Assembly (NCBI GenBank): GCA_021399435.1
Contig: JAJTUP010000009.1
Span: 744,001-808,000 of the forward strand
Source of the DNA: Diaporthe sp. PMI_573
Taxonomy: Eukaryota > Ascomycota > Sordariomycetes > Diaporthales > Diaporthaceae
Reading direction: 5' to 3'
Length of the DNA: 64,000 bases
Shown one piece after another: positions 1 through 10,660 of this stretch (positions are counted from its first letter, which is position 1; each line of letters begins with the position of its first letter). A program made the translations under genes and the position numbers. Under the pieces are notes generated by a model that did not search any database, was not told where the DNA came from, and saw only the letters and a program-made list of their open reading frames with translations.

Positions 1-828
1 GTATGGATATGTTGTTTGCCAGGAGGATCTTGGATTTAGTTCGTACCGTTCGACAAGTCCAGGTCTGAAGAGGTCCAGTTAGCAGGCTTGGAATGAAAAC
101 ACACGAGGGTCCCCAGCACTCACTCATCGCCATATTGGGAGCTGCTCAAGTTCTCAACTCAAGAGCGGTTTCTCGAATGGCTCGTTTAGAGAGTGGCTGC
201 AGACAAGGTAGGGGACAGACAAGCCAGAAGGTCAAGGGGTCCAGCTGTGACCAAGCAAGATAGACGGTGGACGTGTTTAGGCGCGCCCCCCAGAGCTGCG
301 GCTGCTGCTGGCATGCCAAAATTTCCCCCCTGTCGCCGCCGCTGGCTGTCGTCCCAGGTGGAGCCCGCCCCGCCGGGGGGACCCCTCAGCTGCTAGGCTC
401 AGAGCTTCAGGCCGGAACTTCCAGCGGACCGAGCGAAGGGAAAAAAACCTCCAGTCATCCTTATCGCAATTGGGCTTATCGTAACTAATAAGTTGCAAAT
501 CGTCCTAGTGGGAGCTTGCTTTGCAGCAGATGGCCCCACCACTTTTCGACAATACGTCAGTGAAGGGCGCCCCTCCCCAAGTTGCCCCTCCCAGGTTTGA
601 ATGCGATCTGGTCATCTGTTGGCGACAACCTCTTCTTGAATCTTAATTTCACACAATCCATTCCAAGGGTCGCGTTCATAAAGAGAGACTTTACCAAGTC
701 ATACGTTTCTCTCATTACAAAAAACCACCCACTCGACATCGGGGCTGGACCTTTGTCTACCAAAGACAGACCGACATACCCCACCTGCCCTCGAGCCGCG
801 CAACGCCCGGCGATCTGTCGCGCTCAAG
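1..828. other. Intergenic / HBS1 upstream region
   Basis: No gene was recognised here. The short open frames overlap on both strands and look like no known protein. The last 100-200 bases lead into the HBS1 start and presumably hold its promoter and 5' leader, but no clear TATA box or operator was found. Confidence 0.6.
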
Positions 829-3210
829 ATGTCTCGCCATCGCTTATACCAGAACTACGATTATCAGAAGGACCTGGAGGATTTCGACGGCGAGGAGGAG
901 GAAGAAGAGCTAAGCCCCGAGGACAAGGCCCAGATGACAGCCGCCACCGCAGAAGTGAAGAGCACGCTTGGTCCCCAGGCCAGCAAGGTCACAACACAGC
1001 AGATTCAGGAGTCATTATGGCACTACTACTACGACGTCGACAAGACCATCGCCTACCTCATCAGCAAGTTCGTCGATCCTGCCCCAAAGCCAGCAGCAAA
1101 GCCCAAGGTCCCCAAGGCCACGCCACAAGTATCCGACGGTAAGAACTATTCTGAATGCCCCTTCCCATTGACTCCCCCTGACCGGCAGGTGTCTCCGAAG
1201 CAGATCCCTGGAGAGCTTGCGCGACCAACACCAGGCCAAGACCTTCCTGTGCGAGCTTCTTTGCCGACATGCCCTGGTTGAACGTCCCGGAGGAAGGCAG
1301 GACCGTCTTCATGAAGCCGCCATGCGCACGTGGTGGTGGCCTGTTGGGCGGCTCGTCAGGAGCACCCAAGATGTCCAAGCTCCAGGCCCTTGCCGTAGCC
1401 AGGAAAAAGAGGCGGGAGGAGCAGAATGCAGAAACCTTGCAAAACAAGGTTTCACAGGTGGATATTCATTACGAGGAGACATCTCCGAACCCATCGCCAG
1501 CTCCTCCTTTAGCATCATCAGACTCTGTTCCCAGCCCGGCGCCCGCCCTCGACGGTACGGCCGACTCCCAGGATTACGCGCCAGTGGTGGAAAAGGCACA
1601 GCCCTCGACATTTGCGCAAGCTCTCTTCAAGTCTGCTTCGGAGACGCCACAGCCTTGTCAACAACTTTACGCGCCTCCTTGGCTGGCATTCACCACTGGC
1701 GAGGCACTGATGGAGGCCTTCTCCAGGCCGTCTCCTGACGATGTTGTGCAGGCGGCCCAGTCGCAAGGTTCGCGGTTCGCTACAAAATGAGGGATAACTA
1801 TTGACGTCCTCTGCAGCAGGGAAGAAGTTCGCATCTAATACGCCAAGTATAAAGAATACAGACGCAGCAGAAGCGGCCAAAAAATTGAGAGAACTCAAGA
1901 TCGCTGAGACGCCGCTGCCAAAAAGCAAGCATCTGAATGTGCTGAAAGAATTCGAGAAGAGCAAACAAAAGAGAAGCGCCAGCTTTGTGGTTGTGGGCCA
2001 TGTCGATTCCGGGAAAAGTACAATGACTGGCCGGCTGCTGCTAGACCTGGGCGTGGTCGACCAGCGGATGATTGACAAGTGCCGCAAGGAGGCTGAGAAG
2101 GAAGGCAAGTCTTCATTTGCGCTTGCGTGGGTGCTCGATACAACGGCGGATGAGAGATCCAGGGGCGTCACCATCGACATTGCCACCAAAAACTTTGAGA
2201 CCGAGTCAACGCTGTTCACGATAATAGACTCGCCCGGCCACAGAGATTTTGTTCCCAACATGATTGCTGGGGCCAGCCAGGCAGACTTTGGTGTCCTGGT
2301 TGTCGATGCAGCCAAAGGCGCATTCGAGGCGGGCCTCAAGGGGCAGACGGAAGAACATGTTCGGCTACTGAGGAGTATGGGAGTGTTTCGTTTGATTGTC
2401 GCTGTCAACAAACTTGACACATCACAATGGGATCAAGACCGGTTCGACCAGATCAAGGGCCATATCACGGGATCCCTGAGAGCTCTGAAATTCCCAGATA
2501 AGAACATCAGCTTTGTTCCCGTCTCTGGTCTCAACGGCGACAATGTTGTCAAACGCTCCAAAGACCCGGCCGCATCGTGGTACACAGGCCCGACGCTTAT
2601 AGAAGAGCTGGAGTTGTCAGAGCCTGCGGCCCGGCTTCTTGATAAGCCTCTCCGGATGACCATCTTGGATCGTTGGGAACCCCCTCTCAGTCCAGTCGCC
2701 GTGGCTGGCCGGCTAGATGCTGGGTCACTTCAGGTGGGAGATGCCCTTCTGGTCCAACCCAGTGATCAGAAGGCCTACGTGAAGGCACTTGAGCTGAACG
2801 GCGAACCCGTCGACTGGGCTGTTGCTGGGCAGCACGTCGTCATCTACCTGTCACATGTCGACGAGGATAACATCCGCATCGGAAATGTCATCTGCCCTCC
2901 TCGGGAGCCGGTTCGGTGCGTCGATACGTTCACCATGAAGGCGCTGGCGTTCGACACCTTCTTCCCCATGCCAGTTGACATCCACAAGGGAAGCCTGCAC
3001 GTACCAGGAACGATCAATCAACTGCGGGCCATACTTAACATCCATGGTGGTGCCATCATAAAAAAGAACCCGCAGATCGTCAAGATTGGAAATGCGGCAC
3101 GGATCAGGGTGAAGACACACGAGAAGGTTCCACTGGAGAAGGGCGAGAGGGTGGTGATCAGGTACAACGGAGACACGGTGGCGGCTGGTCTGGTGGAAGA
3201 GACCCAGTGA
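829..3210 (+). CDS. HBS1: HBS1-like translational GTPase (ribosome rescue)
   Basis: Three exons are inferred: 829-1138, 1189-1767 and 1817-3210 (760 residues). Intron 1 begins GTAAGA and ends CAG; intron 2 begins GTTCGC and ends GCAG; phases match. Exon 1 encodes the acidic HBS1 N-terminal domain. Exon 2 encodes a disordered linker with a conserved-looking segment beginning FADMPWLNVPE and a Lys/Arg-rich stretch. Exon 3 carries an eEF1A/eRF3-type GTPase: G1 GHVDSGKST near residue 353, G3 DSPGH, G4 NKLD, followed by two beta-barrel domains. In the family, Hbs1 pairs with Dom34/Pelota to release stalled ribosomes in no-go and nonstop decay. HBS1 is preferred over eRF3 because of the N-terminal domain and the absence of an NQ/PAM2-type extension. 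Retention of intron 2 would stop translation at 1788-1790, giving a 303-residue product without the GTPase (see findings). Confidence 0.93.
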
Positions 3211-4744
3211 TCTTTATACCCTGGTGTGGGTATGATGGCACATGATCCAACTGAGACATGCTGCAAGCGAGTTTTCATACTGCATAGTTATAGTAGCCAC
3301 TTGAACCATTGAGAGTGAGCAGGAATAGAGCGAAAGAATCCGATTTGCTTGGTTGCTCCGTTCCGCTTGTCTGGACCTGATATAAAAGTGTGTGGTTTTT
3401 GAATGATGCTTGTAATACATAGGTCCCCGTTTTATGAAGTCACCTCGGGCGTCGTTGCTTTTCCGTGCCCACGCCTAAAGGACGAAGGCCTGGGACGCCA
3501 CGGGCCTGTCATCCGACCTCTGCATGCCTCCTCTTTACGGAGCACCCGTGTCCCTTGACCCGTCTGGCGGGAGAGGGTGGTCTGTGCCATTCGGGGCCGA
3601 GCTGACCCATGTGATGCGGATCGGTGCCAAGTGGGTTTCCCATTATAACTAGGTATGCATGCGTGGAATGTTAATCATTCTGGTTATCACACTCAAGCTG
3701 CCATTGATTTTCCAAGATCCAGAAATGGGGCCATCAGAGGAGAGGGGTCACTGATGTTCTCTGTGGTCTGGTATGAGCCCATGCTAGGAAAACATATATA
3801 CCTTTTAGATTGTAAAATGGTAGATCATGGGGAAAGATAATCCACAGGCGGAATCTCAGAGATGCTTCTCGAAGGGCAGACCTTGGCAAGGTGGAGCTTG
3901 TGGGCATGAACCTTATTGCATGAAGCTCCGAGAAGCCTAGTTGGGTAGTGGTCACTTTTGTCAATTTGGGAGGACACGCTGGCAGGCAAGGCGGACAAAA
4001 GCAGTGCTATCTACACTAGAACAGTACCTGGGTAGCTAGTGGAGGCCTTGAGGTTGTGACACGACACCTTCTTTTCTTTTGTCATGGCCACTGTGGCAAT
4101 CAAGTTTGCCAAACTGGTACGCCTGTATGCAGTTGTAGTAGTTCGGGCGACAGTGAAGAGTTACAGGTCTGTCTTCATGTGGTGAGTGGACCCAGGCCAT
4201 CCATCAATAGAAACTGTCAGAATCCGGGGGGGGCTGATAATGCCAACTGGCCTGAAGCGCGCCCCATGCCACCTGCAATCAAGCATGAAGTGAATGTACC
4301 ACCCGGAGAAGGAGCCCCCCCCTACTATCAAATCTTGTACGAGATATCCACTACAATCTGTTAAGGGTCACCATCGGTTGGCGGGGCTTTACTTGAGGAC
4401 ACAGAGTTATCGATTGGAGACCCCTGCAGGCGAGGCGAGTGAATCCCTGTGGGCGCTAGTTAATTTTGGCGTGAAATCTGGCTTCCCAAAGAGAACTGGA
4501 CACATCGACACTTACAGCTTCGATATTTCTATGTCGGCCTTCCTTTCCATCTGCCACCTCAGACCCGTTTACATTTCTCCCAACAACATCACAACCACCG
4601 CGCACACTCCTCGCCTTCCACACAGGCTTGAGCAAGTGACCACGACTTTCTTTCTCCATACCCCTTCTTACATCTCTTGATACCCTCTCTCTTTTCCCCT
4701 CCTACTTGTCCCAACTATACTTCTTTTGCACAACTCGAGCCGCT
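3211..4744. other. Intergenic; KAR2 upstream region
   Basis: No convincing gene. The stretch follows the HBS1 stop and precedes the BiP start. From about 4530 to 4744 the plus strand is rich in C and T, as is common in leaders of highly expressed fungal genes. One UPR-element-like heptamer lies at 3975-3981. Confidence 0.55.
3975..3981 (-). promoter_or_regulatory. Candidate unfolded-protein-response element upstream of KAR2
   Basis: The plus strand reads CACGCTG, the reverse complement of CAGCGTG, which is the core of the yeast KAR2 UPR element bound by Hac1. It lies about 765 bases before the BiP start codon. A single 7-base match is weak evidence; the interest comes only from its place ahead of the classic UPR target gene. 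Confidence 0.25.
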
Positions 4745-5764
4745 ATGGAGCCGCGGTCGAGAAACACCTGGGCCGTGGGCCTGGGTTTGGTGTTCTGGAT
4801 GTTCCTCCTCTTTTCACCACTCGCCTGGGTCGGACAAGCCAAGGCTGATGACACCGAGAGCTATGGAACAGTAATTGGAATTGTAAGTCGCGCGTCGAGT
4901 GCTCGCTGCTCCCAGCTTGCCCACCCCGACACCCCGACACCCCGACACAACCTCAAGAGGCAAGACTAACCAGCTCCCCCGCAGGATCTTGGAACAACTT
5001 ACAGCTGTGTCGGTGTCATGAAGAAGGGCAACGTCGAGATTCTCGTCAACGACCAAGGTACGCCCTCCCGTTTTCCCCTGCTCTTGTGCTACCGATTCTG
5101 CGGTATCATGTACTGATATGTATGCTTCCTAACAGGAAACCGTATTACCCCATCATACGTCGCCTTTACCGAGGAGGAGCGTCTGGTTGGTGACGCCGCC
5201 AAGAACCAGGCTGCGGCAAACCCCAGCAACACCGTCTACGACGTCAAGTACGTGGACTTCTCGCGAGTCTAGGCATCGTCCAGAACTTCAGCTAATAATT
5301 GGGTTTCCAGGCGTCTGATCGGTCAAAAGTTCTCTGATGACGCTGTTCAGCGTGATATCAAGCACTTCCCCTTCAAGGTCACCGAAAAGGATGGCAAGCC
5401 ATTCGTCACAGTCGCCGTCAACGGCCAGGACAAGAAGTTCTCCCCCGAGGAGATCTCCGCCATGATTCTGGGCAAGATGAAGGAGGTGGCCGAGAACTAC
5501 CTTGGCGAGAAGGTCACCCACGCCGTTGTCACCGTCCCCGCGTACTTCAACGACAACCAGCGCCAGGCCACCAAGGATGCCGGTATTATCGCCGGTCTCA
5601 ACGTCCTCCGTATCGTCAACGAGCCCACGGCCGCCGCTATCGCATACGGTCTGGACAAGACCGAGGGCGAGCGTCAGATCATCGTGTACGATCTTGGTGG
5701 TGGTACCTTCGACGTCTCCCTGCTCTCTATCGACCAGGGCGTCTTTGAGGTCTTGGCTACCGCC

Positions 5765-5797
<33 letters not shown>

Positions 5798-7044
5798 CAG
5801 CGCGTTATCAACCACTTTGCGAAGGCCTACAACAAGAAGAACAGCGTCGACATCTCCAAGGACCAGAAGGCCATGGGCAAGCTCAAGCGTGAAGCCGAGA
5901 AGGCCAAGCGTACTCTCTCCTCTCAGATGTCCACTCGTATCGAAATCGAGGCCTTCCATGACGGCAAGGACTTCTCCGAGACCCTGACCCGGGCCAAGTT
6001 CGAGGAGCTCAACATAGACCTCTTCAAGAAGACCATCAAGCCTGTCGAGCAGGTTCTCAAGGACGCCAAGGTCAAGAAGGACGAGGTTGACGACATCGTC
6101 CTCGTCGGTGGCTCCACCCGTATCCCCAAGGTTGTCTCCCTCATCGAGGAGTACTTCAACGGCAAGAAGGCCAGCAAGGGTATCAACCCCGACGAGGCCG
6201 TGGCCTTCGGAGCAGCTGTCCAAGCCGGCGTCCTGTCTGGCGAGGAGGGAACTGGTGACATCGTCCTCATGGATGTCAACCCGCTCACCCTCGGAATTGA
6301 GACGACTGGAGGTGTCATGACCAAGCTGATCCCCCGCAACACTCCTATCCCCACTCGCAAGAGCCAGATCTTCTCCACGGCGGCCGATAACCAGCCCGTC
6401 GTCCTGATCCAGGTGTTCGAGGGCGAGCGATCCATGACGAAGGACAACAACCTCCTCGGCAAGTTCGAGCTGACTGGAATTCCCCCAGCGCCCCGTGGCC
6501 AGCCCCAGATCGAGGTCTCTTTCGAGCTGGACGCGAACGGAATCCTGAAGGTTTCGGCCGTCGACAAGGGAACTGGCAAGGGCGAGTCCATCACCATCAC
6601 CAACGACAAGGGCCGCCTGACCACGGAGGAGATCGAGCGCATGGTCGCCGAGGCTGAGAAGTACGCCGAGGAGGACAAGGCCACCCGTGAGCGCATTGAG
6701 GCTCGTAACGGTCTTGAGAACTACGCCTTCAACCTGAAGAACCAGGTCAACGACGAGGATGGCCTTGGTGGCAAGATTGATGACGATGACAAGGAGACTG
6801 TAAGTTTACGACATCCCGACCATGTTACATCTTCAAGATAGCTTGCTAACACCCAAGACAGCTTCTGGAGGCCGTCAAGGAGGCCACTGACTGGCTCGAG
6901 GAGAACGCTGCTACTGCGGCCGCCGAGGACTTCGAGGAGCAGAAGGAGAAGCTGTCCAACGTCGCCTACCCCATCACCAGCAAGCTCTACGAGTCTGCTG
7001 GTGCCGGTGGTGACGACGAGCCTGTGGACCACGACGAGCTCTGA
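4745..7044 (+). CDS. KAR2: ER-lumenal Hsp70 chaperone BiP/Kar2
   Basis: Five exons are inferred: 4745-4882, 4985-5057, 5136-5247, 5311-6799 and 6862-7044 (664 residues); phases close exactly. A hydrophobic signal peptide occupies about residues 8-30, with likely cleavage before ADDTES. The Hsp70 ATPase domain follows ([13 protein letters not shown] across the first splice junction, [24 protein letters not shown]), then the substrate-binding domain and helical lid. The protein ends in HDEL, the ER retrieval signal. This separates it from cytosolic (EEVD-ending) and mitochondrial Hsp70s. In the family BiP drives translocation, folding, ERAD and control of Ire1, and is induced by the unfolded protein response. 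Three early introns lie within the first 580 bases, as is common in Pezizomycotina BiP genes. Confidence 0.97.
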
Positions 7045-8019
7045 GCACACCAAGTGGAAGAAACTAGACCTTCCCAGGTTGACAAGAGAAAGTCCATAAA
7101 AGTCTACATTGAGTAATCATGATTTATTTATTCGGCATTCGCCCTTGTTGCGGTGTTACTGGTACGGTGATTGGGAACGTGGATGCATTGACTGGTGCAG
7201 TGGTAGAAAGCCACATGCGTCTTGTATGATATGATACACAGGAGTTTCGTAGTATTCTTATAGGCTTGATCTTGATACCAACCTCACCGCGCGTCCGCCT
7301 TCCTGTGACATGTTCTTGGAACGGGACGGATCGTGGCCTGTGTAGATTTGATTTGACGCCAAGTAGTCGGCTGGGACTGGATGGGTCTTGTCCTTATGGT
7401 GGCTCCCGGCAGCTGGCCGAAGGCCAGATGTTAGGAGGCGGCTTCCATTCTCTGAGCGAAGCGATCACAGCAAAGCATTAGCACCTGCAGCGATCGCATC
7501 GTGTAGAGGCGGCCCAGGTCAAGCCCCTTCACTGCGCTCCAGGTTAATTTTTCGAGTCACTTTTTACAATCACCAAAAGTACCTGTCGGATGCTCGAAGA
7601 GCCAGGGTTGACTGTCCATACTGGGACGGGCAGCGAACACTACAACGAGCGCTCGTGCGTGACAAGGAAGTGAGTTGGATAGGAAATACCACCTATACCG
7701 AGTAGTTGTGCGCATGGCGCACTGTACATTCTCATCTGGATTGTGCTGCTCGCAATAGCGGATATCGTAGAGTGAATTCGTATTGGCTATGGAGGTATCT
7801 ATCTTGCATGGGCATCGATGCCGGAGCATCAAAATGCGCAGAAATCGACCGAGATGGGGGGGGCTCTGAATCAAGGAGACACAGACATAGTGGCAGGTTT
7901 CCGGGGCATAGATTACGAGGAAAAGATAGATCATCCTTCTCGGCGGCTGCCGAGGACCCTGCCTGAACATACATACCACCAACGGAGTCAGGTAAACAAG
8001 TGAACAGCGCCATTCCCAA
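7045..8019. other. Convergent intergenic region (3' ends of KAR2 and LSB5)
   Basis: This lies between two genes that point towards each other, so it mainly holds 3' UTRs. Open frames of 80-140 codons exist on both strands but match no family and overlap one another. Nothing further was seen. Confidence 0.55.
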
Positions 8020-9506
8020 TCACCAAGCGGGCTCGTTTCGCTCCACCTTAGGGGTTACGAGGGCGTTGCGGTCTGCGAAAGGGTCGTTCTCGTCTTCGTC
8101 CTCCTCGTCAGATGCGTCGGCATATTCTGCGGGGGCCCGTCCGGGGGCAGACAGCTGGGGTGAAGGTTTCGACACGGCTGATGGCCTCGGGGGCGCTGCT
8201 GGGCGGGCAGGCTGCGCCGGCGGCGAGTCGATGTGGAGGCCGGCCATGGCGGAGGTCGGGCTGCCGGGAGAGGTGGGCGACTTCCCCTTCTCGGTCATCA
8301 TGCGGTACATGTGCGCCTGCTCGGCCAGCTCGTCGTCTGAATCGCTGTCGGCGTCGATGGAGCGGTCGAGCTGCTCAAAGGTCATGAGTGCCTGGACGAG
8401 CTCGTCGTTGGCGTGAAGGAGTGAGCCGAGCCACTGCTCGGATTCGACGTGGTGGATCTGGTGTTTTTTTTTTTGCCCCGTCAGAAGACCTTTCATGCTT
8501 TGAGGATTAGTATTCTCATATGTCGGGCTGACTTACGTATCGCAGGATCTTGCGCCGCAGCTGCTTACACGCCTCAAAATGCTGCACGGCGACTGCGTTC
8601 TCCGATATCCGCTCTTTCTCACGGTTGATACTTTGGAGTGAATTCATGAGATTCGTTGCCGCGATGGACGCCTCTGCGATGGCTGTTTTCATCGAGTCTT
8701 TCTCAGCCTCGAGGTTGAATTTGCGATGTTTGGACTTCTTTTTGTCCTTATCCTTATCCTTCTTCTTCTTGTCCTTTGAGGAAGAAACATAGCTGAATGA
8801 GCTGATCTGCCCTGTCACGGGTGTGCTAAGATTGGGCGGTGGAGACCGGGAGGACGAAGCCTGTGCAGGCTCTGGAGACGCCGGCTGGTCGTCCTCATCC
8901 TCGCCGAACGGATTCTCTGTTTCCCGAATGACACGGGACCGTTCCTGGGTGACGACCTGCTTGCGCTTCGGGAGCTCCTTGTACAGCTTGGCGATGCGCT
9001 CCAGGCCGGGAGTGTTCTTGTATTCGGTGGCCCAGCTTCGGAACAGCTCAGAACACTTCTTCTTCACGTCGGGGTCTGACAGATCAGAAGTGCCGCAAAC
9101 ACGCAGACGTTCGAGCAGCGGCTCATCGGCGAATGCGCGTTGAAAACGCGGTCCGGCGTTCTGGATCAGGCCATCCAGAAGGGTCAGAGCCCTCAGCTGG
9201 CGGTGGACGCTGCCGTACTTGAGCTTCTTCCGGATGGCGCGCGCGGCCTCGGCTGGCCCGGTGGCCTGCAGCTTGACAACCTCTACGAGGTCAGGGATGC
9301 CGCTGAGATCATCCTCCTCGTAGGCCTCACTCGTCAACTGTTCCACAGTAACAGTGACGGCCGAAAATGGCTTCTTCTGCAAGGGATGTTAGCCATTATC
9401 TTGGCTGCCAAGGGCCAAGGTGGGAGTGGTGTTGTGAGACTCCGTGGTCGACCGCGACGCATCACCACCGTCCTGATTGTGGATGATGACCTACTTGAGA
9501 GAACAT
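8020..9506 (-). CDS. LSB5: LSB5-like VHS/GAT-domain endocytic adaptor
   Basis: Three exons on the minus strand: 9506-9495, a 12-base micro-exon coding only MFSQ; 9376-8537; and 8457-8020 (429 residues). The 118-base first intron ends CTAAC...TTGCAG. The second begins GTAAGT and is best ended at CACCAG (8460-8458), just after an A11 tract, because this joins ILRY directly to IHHVESEQW. Residues about 10-150 form a VHS/ENTH-like domain (CSELFRSWATEYKNTPGLERI region). Residues about 220-330 form a GAT-like helical bundle. NPFGED and NDPFAD are NPF/DPF motifs of the kind bound by EH-domain and adaptor proteins. A Lys/Asp-rich linker separates the domains. In yeast, Lsb5 links actin (Las17/Sla1), Arf3 and ubiquitin during endocytosis. 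Function here is inferred from domain order. Confidence 0.85.
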
Positions 9507-10248
9507 AATGCCGGCTCGTATCTGCGATCAACCCTCATGCAATGAGACACAGCTGCGTCTACTGCTGAACCTAGGATCTCCTCGTGAGACGAGGACAGCA
9601 GCTCGTCTTCGTGCAGTCACGCGCACACTCGACTCACTCAGTCTTCATCCGAAGGTGAAGGGCGGGGCGGAGACTCTTCGGCTCGTGAAACTCAGGCTGC
9701 CATCCACAGGGCGGATCGCGCCGTGCGACAAGCTGCAGTAGGGTTCACAGGGGGGGAAATACCGTAGACGAACACGAGACAGCAATCAGGTGCATAAAGC
9801 AGACAACAGGTAATCCATGGCTAATGCTGGCTTCGGGTTTGGCAGCGAGACTGTTTGGGCCTTGCCCAGGTCAGGAGGGCAGCGCGGGGATGACGTTGCA
9901 CTGCCCCGGTTGAACAGACAAGCGATAAGATAGGTGAAGAAGGAGCCCCTCCTCCCTTCTCCCCTCTCCCATATTGGTGACACCTAACCCTGCGATTACA
10001 CACTGCTCCCAGGCCGCATGTGGAACATCGTGGGTGACAACACTGCGTGCACATAAGGTTGATCCGAATTTCCAACGTTTGGTCCAAGTTTGAGGTTTCT
10101 GTTTGTTTGCAGTCTCATTTCAACGGTCGGTCAAACATTTGTTTTAGTATGTGCTAGCAATCACACACCATGCTGCGCATAATCACCGGATGATCATGCC
10201 CACGACCTCCTGGTATTGCCGCTCAATATCTGCTCTGTCCACCTTCAC
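9507..10248. other. Intergenic (LSB5 upstream, EthD gene downstream)
   Basis: It separates the LSB5 start from the EthD-gene stop, both on the minus strand, so it should hold the LSB5 promoter and the EthD 3' UTR. No coding sequence was recognised. Confidence 0.5.
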
Positions 10249-10660
10249 CTAGGAGCTCGAGGTTGCCCGGATCTCCATGTGATAAACTTTGGGCTCCTTG
10301 TTTGAGAACTTCTTCGCATCCTCAAAGAAACTGGCATTCTTCTCTTCCCCCAGGTCCTTTAACGACTTCTCAAGAGCTTCCTTGCTCTCAAATACAGCCT
10401 GGAAAACTGCCTCGTACGGGTCGTTGTCATCCATAGACGTGGCTGCCGTCCAGCGCTTCATGGCTGGGTCATTCCCTGAAGTCAAGCGAGTGTAGATTAG
10501 CCAGTGTTCTCTGTTTCATCGTCATCATGAGTAGGGCAAGAGGTGGGCTGGTATCAGTGTACTTACAAGTTGAGGTCACAAGCGGGATGTGCTTGTTGAC
10601 ATAATAATCTTTGTCAACATTGGAACCCTTCTCGTATGCTGCAACAAAAGCGACAGGCAT
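10249..10660 (-). CDS. EthD-domain (dimeric alpha-beta barrel) small protein
   Basis: Two exons are inferred: 10660-10567 and 10475-10249 (106 residues). The intron begins GTAAGT and ends TTGACTTCAG. The joined protein reads smoothly across the junction (LVTSTWNDPAMKRW), matching the EthD pattern of a DKDYYVNKHIPLV segment followed by a Trp-containing strand. Length is normal for EthD proteins (about 100 residues). The fold is a small ferredoxin-like dimer; founding members are linked to ether degradation, and many fungal members are unassigned or work as cyclases or monooxygenase-like enzymes in secondary metabolism. No metabolic cluster is visible beside it, so the substrate is unknown. Confidence 0.8.

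Noticed and set aside
5288..6223. 311-codon minus-strand open frame opposite BiP
   Set aside because: Antisense frames opposite Hsp70 genes are a known codon-bias artefact; it has no domain of its own and mirrors the KAR2 reading frame.
7557..7982. 141-codon minus-strand frame downstream of LSB5
   Set aside because: It lies in the convergent 3' region, lacks domains and overlaps another open frame.
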